From assembly GCA_913050305.1 (NCBI GenBank), contig CAJXAS010000047.1, forward strand, positions 1-10,618: 10,618 nt of DNA. Reading direction: 5' to 3'. Source of the DNA: an uncultured Polaribacter sp. Its GTDB lineage: Bacteria > Bacteroidota > Bacteroidia > Flavobacteriales > Flavobacteriaceae. Position numbers and translations under genes: made by a program. The notes under the pieces were generated by a model. That model searched no databases. It worked only from the letters and a program-made list of their open reading frames with translations, and had not been told where the DNA came from. This document shows, piece by piece, positions 1 through 5,888 of the stretch; the stretch's first letter is position 1, and every line of letters starts with the position of its first letter.

Positions 1-54
1 GCTTCGCATTTTACGTTTGGCAAGCATTACGTCTAAGTTTACAATGATGGCCAT
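1..54 (-). CDS. Small Cro/CI-type HTH regulator (YozG-like), N-terminal fragment
   Basis: Only the first 18 codons lie in the window; the gene continues beyond the left edge. The minus strand reads MAIIVNLDVMLAKRKMRS from an ATG at 54. This is the characteristic opening of the roughly 65-70 residue helix-turn-helix regulators that accompany DUF2975 membrane proteins (YozG-like, Cro/CI superfamily). The ATG comes two bases after the TAG stop of the DUF2975 gene, so the two are almost certainly translated from one message. The family is inferred from the short N-terminus plus the partner gene; the DNA-recognition helix is not visible here. Confidence 0.8.
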   Translation of the reverse strand, partial: MAIIVNLDVMLAKRKMRS

Positions 55-56
55 AA

Positions 57-560
57 CTATATAGTTAAATCGTTTTCTTGTTTAGTGTTTTTAGCTATTT
101 TAAATATTTCACTTAAAACTAAAAAGAATAAGCCCAAACAAATAAGTACTAAATGTTGATTTAAACCAAATTCTAAGGAAACTTTTTGTTCAAAATATAT
201 TTTACCAATTATTGAAATTATCAGCGAAATAAAACCCGAAAACGTTAATAGGTTTCCTATTTTCTTAAAAGAACCAATTACTACCTCTTCAAAAACTCTT
301 ACCCGTACAAAATGGGTTACTACTTTTCTAAAAAAATACAAAGCCACAATAAGTAATAAATAATTTAAAGATGAAATAACAAATAATATTTTTGAAAAAC
401 TGCTATTTGGATTAATGTCTAAAGTATTTATTGTGATATTTAAATCACTTAAATCGATAAAAAATGTTGTGAAGGAAACCCCAATAATTATCAATACTAC
501 GGACATAGAAAATATCCAAAGTAAATCTACTATCGTTTTTAATATATTTATTTTTTTCAT
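57..560 (-). CDS. DUF2975 family membrane protein
   Basis: A 167-residue integral membrane protein of unknown function. Four hydrophobic segments are visible at about residues 11-35, 57-77, 103-122 and 136-155. The end of the protein (E151-x-F-x3-A, then E-x-DLTI at 162-167) is the typical DUF2975 C-terminal signature, and the length is normal for the family. It is followed two bases later by a YozG-like HTH gene, the usual DUF2975 partner. The family pairing suggests a membrane protein and regulator acting together, but no substrate or signal can be read from the sequence. A well-formed Bacteroidota promoter lies just upstream (583-610). Confidence 0.88.
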   Translation of the reverse strand: MKKINILKTIVDLLWIFSMSVVLIIIGVSFTTFFIDLSDLNITINTLDINPNSSFSKILFVISSLNYLLLIVALYFFRKVVTHFVRVRVFEEVVIGSFKKIGNLLTFSGFISLIISIIGKIYFEQKVSLEFGLNQHLVLICLGLFFLVLSEIFKIAKNTKQENDLTI

Positions 561-582
561 AATTTCTATTTTTATAGCCCTA

Positions 583-610
583 CAAATATATAAAAATTAT
601 TGTAAAACAA
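583..610 (-). promoter_or_regulatory. Bacteroidota-type promoter for the DUF2975/HTH unit
   Basis: On the minus strand a TTG (610-608) is followed by 17 bases and then TATATTTG (590-583). This matches the Bacteroidota primary-sigma consensus TTG-N17-23-TAnnTTTG exactly. The -7 element ends 22 bases before the ATG at 560, giving a short leader. The match is seen directly; activity is inferred. Confidence 0.65.
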
Positions 611-652
611 TAATAAAATATTATTTATTGATAATAAATTTACTTTTTAAAC

Positions 653-684
653 AAAAAAAGACAGTGCTTTTTAGCACCGTCTTT
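653..684 (-). terminator. Rho-independent terminator of the BI-1-like gene
   Basis: The arms 657-668 and 673-684 pair around a 4-base loop. The outer 6 bp and inner 5 bp are perfect. The position between them (663/678) is a G-U wobble in minus-strand RNA but an A-C mismatch in plus-strand RNA. Read on the minus strand, the stem is followed at once by seven U (659-653). Both points favour termination of minus-strand transcripts, i.e. of the BI-1-like gene that ends 26 bases upstream. Confidence 0.85.
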
Positions 685-710
685 CTATTTTTTGATATAA
701 CAATTAAGTT

Positions 711-1412
711 TTAATCTCTAGACATAAATATCGATAATACATACCAAAAAAGTAGCATCAAAGAAGCAAATAAACCTAAAGAAGCAGGTATGTAATCTTC
801 CGTACCATATTTATTTACCAAGTTAGAGGTTTGGTATAAAATAGAGCCTCCAGCTAATACACACATACCAACAGAGAACCATAAACCTAAATTAAAACCA
901 AATAAAGATCCGGCAACAATTAAGCCCATTGCAATAAAAAAGCCAACAGTTAAACCCGCCTTTAAGAATGAAAAATCTTTTTTAGTAACCATAACAACGG
1001 CAGAAATACCTGTAAATAATGCTAAAGTTACAATAGCTGCCTGTTCTACTAATTCGGCACTTTCTGTATAATAAATTGCTATGTATAAAAGAGGTACAAA
1101 GATAATGGCTTGTGCAAAAACATAGAGTGCATATGCCATATACTGTTTATTTTTATCTGCAGTTTTTAAAACGGTACTTTCGGCATAATTAGTAACAAAC
1201 ATAAAACCACCTAACATTACAAGCCATCGCCAACCTTGCGTCATAGACATCATAAAGTTTACAATGACATCGCTTTGTAGCAATAGGTATTCAAAAACAA
1301 CAAATAATAAAACTCCACCAGCAACATGCTTGTAGGTCTTTTTATAAAATTCTACACGAACTTGATCTGTAGAGGTACTTAATAATATTTTGTTTTCTAA
1401 AGTGTTTTCCAT
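711..1412 (-). CDS. Bax inhibitor-1/YccA family membrane protein
   Basis: A hydrophobic protein of 233 residues with about seven membrane segments and the C-terminal arrangement of the BI-1/TMBIM/YccA family: ILY-x-T near residues 191-195, then LGLF-x5-LF near 212-221, then a short charged tail. Bacterial members such as YetJ are pH-sensitive calcium leak channels; YccA interacts with FtsH. Two aspartates that form the pH/Ca2+ sensor in YetJ-type proteins appear replaced (Gln194 and Ser217), so that activity should not be assumed. I chose the ATG at 1412. The frame stays open upstream to a TTG at 1424, which adds only MNKN and has no ribosome-binding support. The gene lies 50 bases after the UmuD-like gene and ends at a strong terminator, so it may be the last gene of a minus-strand unit. 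Confidence 0.82.
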   Translation of the reverse strand: MENTLENKILLSTSTDQVRVEFYKKTYKHVAGGVLLFVVFEYLLLQSDVIVNFMMSMTQGWRWLVMLGGFMFVTNYAESTVLKTADKNKQYMAYALYVFAQAIIFVPLLYIAIYYTESAELVEQAAIVTLALFTGISAVVMVTKKDFSFLKAGLTVGFFIAMGLIVAGSLFGFNLGLWFSVGMCVLAGGSILYQTSNLVNKYGTEDYIPASLGLFASLMLLFWYVLSIFMSRD

Positions 1413-1462
1413 ATTTTTATTCAAATTAAGAGATTGTTTTTTTAAAAAAGAGAAATAGAAAT

Positions 1463-1897
1463 TTAAACTTTCTTAATAACATTTGTTACAATGCCCCAGA
1501 CCATAAAATCATTCTCTTTTGTAATGTTTATGATGGGGTAATTAGGGTTTTCCGGTTGCAACCAAACTTCGTTTTTTTCTACACGCAAGCGTTTTACAGT
1601 AAATTCTCCATCTAAAAAGCAAACGGCAATTTTATTATTTGTAGGAGCTAAACTCCTATCAATTACTAATAAATCATTATCATCTAAACCGGCACCAATC
1701 ATAGACTGCCCTTTTACCTTTGCATAAAATGTGGTGTCTTTATTTTTAACCAATTCTTCATCTAGAGAGATTCTACTTTCACTAAAATCATCTACAGGAG
1801 AGGGAAATCCTGCAGATATACCTGTGTCAACAAATATTGCTCCGTTTCCAGAGGGTGGTTTTGGGGTATAAAAAGTAAGTGTTTTAGTAGTTTCCAT
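1463..1897 (-). CDS. umuD: UmuD-like S24 (LexA-fold) self-cleaving peptidase
   Basis: A 144-residue protein with no HTH domain, the size of UmuD (139 residues in E. coli). The predicted self-cleavage bond is Ala29-Gly30 in SAGFPSPV. The catalytic dyad is Ser65 (KGQSM) and Lys102 (FTVKRLR). Spacing from cleavage glycine to Ser (35) and from Ser to Lys (37) equals that of E. coli UmuD (G25, S60, K97). The cleavage residue is Ala, as in LexA, rather than the Cys of E. coli UmuD. UmuD cleaved under RecA filament control joins the Y-family polymerase UmuC in translesion synthesis, but no umuC lies on either side: a DUF2007 gene is upstream and a BI-1-like gene downstream. It could therefore work with a distant UmuC/DinB or have another target. 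I recognise no SOS box upstream. Confidence 0.88.
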   Translation of the reverse strand: METTKTLTFYTPKPPSGNGAIFVDTGISAGFPSPVDDFSESRISLDEELVKNKDTTFYAKVKGQSMIGAGLDDNDLLVIDRSLAPTNNKIAVCFLDGEFTVKRLRVEKNEVWLQPENPNYPIINITKENDFMVWGIVTNVIKKV

Positions 1898-1943
1898 TTG
1901 AATGCAAATTATAACTTTTCTTTAAATCTAGGTCTATTTTATT

Positions 1944-2321
1944 TTAAAATATTACGCTACATTTATTGCAGATCTTTCTGGTTTTTTCAAAAAAAGGGAA
2001 CAACATATAGAAAACATTTTTTCTTTTTATTGGGGCAATTAAAACGCGATTAGAATTACAGTTAGGACAAGAGAAATTATTTCCGTTCTTGTCTTTTTGA
2101 TAGCTTCTAATTTCATTATAAATCTCTAATGCCTTTTCAAAATCGTCTTTATGCACTAGTAATTTTACACCGCCAATTGCATTGCTTATTAAAGGATCTG
2201 AATCTATGGTTTTCTCATCCATTAACATCGTTTGCAAACCCTCTGAGTCTAATTTCGATTTTGTAATGTGAGCTTCTGTAGAATATTCGAAAACAGCTAT
2301 AATTTTATAATTACTATTCAT
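1944..2321 (-). CDS. DUF2007 domain protein with C-terminal zinc ribbon
   Basis: A 125-residue soluble protein. Residues 5-72 have the DUF2007 pattern (putative prokaryotic signal-transducing protein): an opening strand YKIIAVFEYSTEAHI, then 'LDSEGLQTMLMDEK', then GGVKLLVHKDDFEKALEI. The last 45 residues carry two Cys pairs, C85-x2-C88 and C118-x2-C121, which fit a zinc ribbon with a long basic and aromatic insert between the knuckles. Its partner and role are unknown. It starts 44 bases after the MocR stop and ends 46 bases before the UmuD-like gene, all on the same strand, so co-transcription is plausible; no terminator separates them. Confidence 0.8.
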   Translation of the reverse strand: MNSNYKIIAVFEYSTEAHITKSKLDSEGLQTMLMDEKTIDSDPLISNAIGGVKLLVHKDDFEKALEIYNEIRSYQKDKNGNNFSCPNCNSNRVLIAPIKRKNVFYMLFPFFEKTRKICNKCSVIF

Positions 2322-2365
2322 GTAAATAGGGTTTATGAATTAAAGATTTTATAAGAATCAATTGT

Positions 2366-3877
2366 TTAATGTTCACTTTTTTTTAGAGTTACTTTATGAT
2401 AAGCATTTTTTAATTTTTGAATAACAGCTGCTATTTCCGCAGTATTTAAATGCCCAAACCCAAAACGAATAGCACAGGTGTTTTTATCCTGATAAAGGAT
2501 GGTTTTGGGAAGAAATAAATTATTTTTTTCTGCTTCCCTAGCTAATTTTACTAATGATATTTTAGGATTAAATTGTAACCAAATTGTCAATCCTCCAGAA
2601 GGTGTTTTCCAATATGCAATATTTTTAAAGTGTTCGGTTAATAGTTCGCATAAACAATCAAGTCTTTGTTTATAGATGACTACATTTTTTTTCATCAGTC
2701 GATAAATTTCACCTTCAATAATTAATTCAGATAACATTTGTTCTTGTATAAAATCTCCTTGTTTGTCTAGCAATTGCAAATAATTTGTGGCTTCAGAAAT
2801 TAGGTTTGCTGGCGCTACCACAAACCCTGTTTGAAAACTAGGAAATAAAGATTGTCCTAGTTTTCCTAAATAAATAACCATACCATTTGTACCTGCGCTT
2901 GCCATGGGTAACATTGCAGAACCTTCAAACTGAAAATCATAATCGTAATCATCTTCTATAATAGCAAAACCAAACTCTTTAGCAAGTTGCAGCAGCGCTA
3001 ACCGACGCTCTGCGCTTAAGGTTACCGTTGTAGGGTAATCTCTTTGAGCGCAGATGTAAACGCATCTAATACTGTTTTTTACAAAATGTTTTTTAATATA
3101 CTCAATATTTAAACCTTCCGCGTCCACAGGAATGGTTTTGATATTTGCACCTGCTTGTTGAAAAATCATATTAGAAGCATAATTACTCAAATTTCCTACG
3201 AGTACGACATCATTTTGTTTTATTAATAATTGAGACACAATGTATAAGCTCATTTCTGAACTTCGGGTGCTTAATAGATTATTTGGACTTATATGAAAAC
3301 CTCTCGTTGCATTTAAATAGTTACAGAGCTGTGTTTGAAATAGAGAATAGGAATGTTCCTTTGGTTCGTTCCATTTCTTTATCAATGTTTTACGCTTCAT
3401 AGCAGCGCTGTACCACCTTGTAAATTGATGTACCGGATGCAAACGTACATCTGGTTTTCCATCATTAATACTATATTTAGCATTTGTTAGTTGCACTGTA
3501 GATGCTAAATGAAAGGATTTTTGAAAAGGAAACCCTGTTGTTTTAGCGTAGGAGTAAGCTCCCTCTATTTTTTGTGATGATACCTTAATTTTTTTTGTTT
3601 TCCGACCGGGCTCTAAAATAAATGTGCCTTTATTTGGTATGACTTCTACCCAACCTTGGGATGCCAACTCTTCGTAAATAGCAACTGCAGTATTTCTATG
3701 TACTTTTAATAAGTGTCCTAACACACGGGTTCCTGGTAGTTTAGTACCTTTGGTTAGATACTTTCGCTGTATGGCATTTGCAATTTGTTGTGAAACTTGA
3801 ATATACACAGGTTGAACCATTGCTTTATCAAAATCAATGAGTTGTTTTAGTACTATATTTACCGGACTATCAATCAT
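2366..3877 (-). CDS. MocR-type regulator (GntR wHTH + aminotransferase-like domain), PLP lysine absent
   Basis: A 503-residue protein of normal MocR length. Residues about 21-90 form a GntR winged helix-turn-helix (PVYIQVSQQIANAI, KLPGTRVLGHLLKVHRNTA, then the wing PNKGTFI). Residues about 120-495 are a fold-type-I aminotransferase domain with IEDDYD-x2-F at 307-315, LSAERRLALL at 287-296 and the carboxylate-binding Arg in IRFGF at 470-474. The PLP-lysine motif, normally YLG-T-F-S-K-x-L-F-P, reads YLGKLGQSLFP here. Gln342 occupies the Schiff-base lysine position, and the following conserved Arg is also changed (SFQTG). MocR proteins usually sense PLP or an amino compound and control a neighbouring gene. 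The divergent TonB receptor, 75 bp away, is the obvious target. Whether this copy still binds PLP is doubtful. Confidence 0.88.
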   Translation of the reverse strand: MIDSPVNIVLKQLIDFDKAMVQPVYIQVSQQIANAIQRKYLTKGTKLPGTRVLGHLLKVHRNTAVAIYEELASQGWVEVIPNKGTFILEPGRKTKKIKVSSQKIEGAYSYAKTTGFPFQKSFHLASTVQLTNAKYSINDGKPDVRLHPVHQFTRWYSAAMKRKTLIKKWNEPKEHSYSLFQTQLCNYLNATRGFHISPNNLLSTRSSEMSLYIVSQLLIKQNDVVLVGNLSNYASNMIFQQAGANIKTIPVDAEGLNIEYIKKHFVKNSIRCVYICAQRDYPTTVTLSAERRLALLQLAKEFGFAIIEDDYDYDFQFEGSAMLPMASAGTNGMVIYLGKLGQSLFPSFQTGFVVAPANLISEATNYLQLLDKQGDFIQEQMLSELIIEGEIYRLMKKNVVIYKQRLDCLCELLTEHFKNIAYWKTPSGGLTIWLQFNPKISLVKLAREAEKNNLFLPKTILYQDKNTCAIRFGFGHLNTAEIAAVIQKLKNAYHKVTLKKSEH

Positions 3878-3904
3878 TTCAAAACTGGACTAGTTTAGTC
3901 GTCC
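3864..3904. promoter_or_regulatory. Candidate MocR operator: repeated GGACTA half-sites
   Basis: GGACTA occurs twice in direct orientation (3864-3869 and 3887-3892, 23 bp apart). The second copy is also half of an inverted repeat, GACTA-GTT-TAGTC (3888-3900), extended outward by GGAC (3887-3890) and GTCC (3901-3904). The cluster lies between the start of the MocR gene and the promoter of the divergent TonB receptor. MocR regulators such as GabR and PdxR are known to bind spaced direct repeats, sometimes with an inverted one, in such divergent regions. The repeats are seen; the binding assignment is inferred. Confidence 0.55.
3880..3887 (-). promoter_or_regulatory. Possible -7 element for the MocR gene
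   Basis: The minus strand reads CAGTTTTG, a 7-of-8 match to the Bacteroidota -7 element TAnnTTTG, two bases before the MocR ATG at 3877. It would give an almost leaderless message. It touches the GACTA-GTT-TAGTC dyad, so a regulator bound there could repress its own gene. Weak on its own. Confidence 0.35.
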
Positions 3905-3914
3905 GGAAAGTTAC

Positions 3915-3922
3915 GACTTTTG
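3915..3922 (+). promoter_or_regulatory. Possible -7 element for the TonB-dependent receptor
   Basis: GACTTTTG matches TAnnTTTG at seven of eight positions and lies 30 bases before the receptor ATG. The GACTA/TAGTC dyad occupies the expected -33 region, fitting regulation by a factor bound there. No good TTG is present at the -33 distance, which suggests dependence on an activator; that is inference. Confidence 0.4.
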
Positions 3923-3952
3923 CACTGTATTTAAACTAAAATAACACTTAAA

Positions 3953-5770
3953 ATGAACCAAAGTAAATTACTAATTATTGCACTTTTAATCTCGCATTTA
4001 AATATTTTTTCTCAAGAAAAAAAGGAAATACAGGCTCTAGATACTGTTTTAATAAAATCTACTAGAATAGATTTACCTTTTAAAGAGAATGCTAGAACCA
4101 TACAAGTTATTTCTGCGGAATTTATTAAAAACAGTGCTGCTACAAACGTTGCAGATTTGTTACAGCAAGTTGCTGGAGTAGATATTAGGAGAAGAGGAAC
4201 TGCCGGTAGCCAAGCAGATTTATATATTAGAGGCGGTGGTTTTGATCAAACATTATTGTTAATAGACGGTATTAAAATGGATGATGCACAAACAGGACAT
4301 CATACAATGAATGCCGCTTTGCCAATTGAAGTTATCGAGAGAATAGAAATTATTAAAGGTCCGGCTGCAAGAGTTTTCGGACAAAATGCATTTACTGGCG
4401 CTATAAATATTGTAACAAAAAGTACATTACCAAACACTGCTTCTGTAAATATAGAAACAGGTTCTTTCGGACAATTAAATGGTTCTGTAACTGTTGGAAA
4501 AGAATTTGAAAATTCATCAATAATTGCACATGTTGGTATCTTAACTTCAGATGGATATAGACATAATTCTGATTATGAAAATAAAAACTATTTATTAAAA
4601 GGTGTTTTTAATAAGAAAGAACAACCTATCGAAGTAATCGCTACTTTTTTCGATAAAAAATTCGGAGCAAACGGATTCTATGCAAGTGCAACTGCAACAG
4701 AACAATATGAAGAAACACAGAGTAGTTTGTTAGGTGCTTCTACTACTTTTAGAACGGAGAAATTTAAAATTACTCCAAGAGTTTATTGGAAAAGAGGTCA
4801 AGATGAATATGTCTATATAAGAGATAACCCAAGTGTTTATAGAAACTTACATATTACGAATAAAGTAGGTGTAGAAACAAATGCTTCTTACACCTCAGAT
4901 GCAGGTATTACTGGTTTTGGTGTAGATATTTCTAGAGTTTTTATAAGCAGTAATAATTTAGGAAAGAGAAATAGAACCATGGCAAATTTGTTTTTAGAAC
5001 ACCGTTTTAAAGCATTGAATGATAAGCTAGACATTACTCCAGGAATTGCTGTTACTTATTTTTCTGATTTTAAATTTCATGCATTTCCAGGGTTGGATAT
5101 TGGTTTTAAATTGTCTGATAATTTAAAAGCATACGGTAATTTAGGTGTTACTTACAGAATACCTACGTATACAGATTTGTATTATAATGATAGAAGTACA
5201 ATTGGAAATTCTAATTTAAAACCAGAAGAAGCCTTTGCTCAAGAAATTGGATTGAAGTTTAATTCTGGAAGATTTACATCTTCTGTGGCTATTTTTAATA
5301 GAGATGCTGATAATTTAATTGATTTTATTAGACCAGATGTAACATCAAAGTATGAAGCAACAAATATTGCAAAAGTAAATACCAAAGGTTTTGAGTTAAA
5401 TACAGATTATCGTTTTAAATTAAATGAGTTTAATCAAACGTTGTCTTTTGGATATAATTATTTAAATGATGATATTTTAGATCAGAATAAAGACTTATCA
5501 AGGTATTCTTTAAATACCTTAAAGCATCAATTTATAACTCGTTTTGAGAGTAAACTATTTAAGAATGTAAGACAAAATATAATCTATAAACATGCAGAGC
5601 GCACAATTGGAACAAGTTATAATGTTTGGGATGCTTCTGTAATTGTAGCTGTTAATAAATTTAATTTTACGGTTACTGCAAATAATATATTTAATGCAGA
5701 ATATATAGAGTCTGGTTTTGTACCAATGCCAACAAGTAGTCTTTTATTTGGTTTGCGCTATAATCTATAA
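3953..5770 (+). CDS. TonB-dependent outer-membrane receptor (BtuB-like size)
   Basis: A 605-residue outer-membrane transporter. Residues 1-20 form a signal peptide ending NIFS-QEKK. A TonB box-like segment follows (DTVLIKS, 30-36). The plug domain spans about 45-157 with DLLQQVAGVDI, LYIRGGGFDQTLLLIDG and IEIIKGPAARVFGQNAFTGAINIVT. The rest is a 22-strand-type barrel with alternating aromatic strands, ending FGLRYNL at the C-terminus. It lacks the N-terminal carboxypeptidase-like domain and the SusD partner of glycan systems, and its length resembles vitamin or siderophore receptors such as BtuB. The substrate cannot be read from the sequence. Divergent pairing with a MocR regulator hints at a vitamin, amine or amino-acid-like compound (inference). 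No riboswitch is evident in the 75-bp upstream gap. Confidence 0.9.
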   Translation: MNQSKLLIIALLISHLNIFSQEKKEIQALDTVLIKSTRIDLPFKENARTIQVISAEFIKNSAATNVADLLQQVAGVDIRRRGTAGSQADLYIRGGGFDQTLLLIDGIKMDDAQTGHHTMNAALPIEVIERIEIIKGPAARVFGQNAFTGAINIVTKSTLPNTASVNIETGSFGQLNGSVTVGKEFENSSIIAHVGILTSDGYRHNSDYENKNYLLKGVFNKKEQPIEVIATFFDKKFGANGFYASATATEQYEETQSSLLGASTTFRTEKFKITPRVYWKRGQDEYVYIRDNPSVYRNLHITNKVGVETNASYTSDAGITGFGVDISRVFISSNNLGKRNRTMANLFLEHRFKALNDKLDITPGIAVTYFSDFKFHAFPGLDIGFKLSDNLKAYGNLGVTYRIPTYTDLYYNDRSTIGNSNLKPEEAFAQEIGLKFNSGRFTSSVAIFNRDADNLIDFIRPDVTSKYEATNIAKVNTKGFELNTDYRFKLNEFNQTLSFGYNYLNDDILDQNKDLSRYSLNTLKHQFITRFESKLFKNVRQNIIYKHAERTIGTSYNVWDASVIVAVNKFNFTVTANNIFNAEYIESGFVPMPTSSLLFGLRYNL

Positions 5771-5830
5771 AAGATATAATCTGAAGTAAAGAAATTTATT
5801 CTTTTATGATTAAGGATTTTTAAAGCTAAT

Positions 5831-5865
5831 AAAAAGCCTCACAAATTTAATTTGTGAGGCTTTTT
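5831..5865. terminator. Bidirectional terminator between receptor gene and rseP
   Basis: The arms AAAAAGCCTCACAAAT (5831-5846) and its exact complement (5850-5865) form a 16-bp perfect stem with a 3-base loop. U-runs lie at the distal end in both readings. It lies between two convergent genes, 60 bases after the receptor stop and 23 bases beyond the rseP stop, and should serve both. Confidence 0.92.
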
Positions 5866-5888
5866 AATTTTTAAGGAAGTTGTTTTTT

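Noticed and set aside
415..714. A 99-codon open frame on the plus strand
   Set aside because: It lies antisense to the DUF2975 gene and runs through its promoter and the terminator hairpin. Its composition is that of reversed membrane-protein codons, and no family is recognisable.
1413..1424. TTG start for the BI-1-like gene, adding four residues
   Set aside because: The added MNKN has no family support and no ribosome-binding signal, and the ATG at 1412 is in frame and adequate.
1437..1451. T-run followed by A-run after the UmuD-like gene as a terminator
   Set aside because: It is self-complementary only through A-T pairs, with no G/C stem, so it is too weak to call a terminator.
3878..3952. 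A cobalamin or TPP riboswitch upstream of the BtuB-sized receptor
   Set aside because: The gap is only 75 bp, holds DNA half-sites and promoter elements, and shows no multi-stem RNA fold or conserved riboswitch box.
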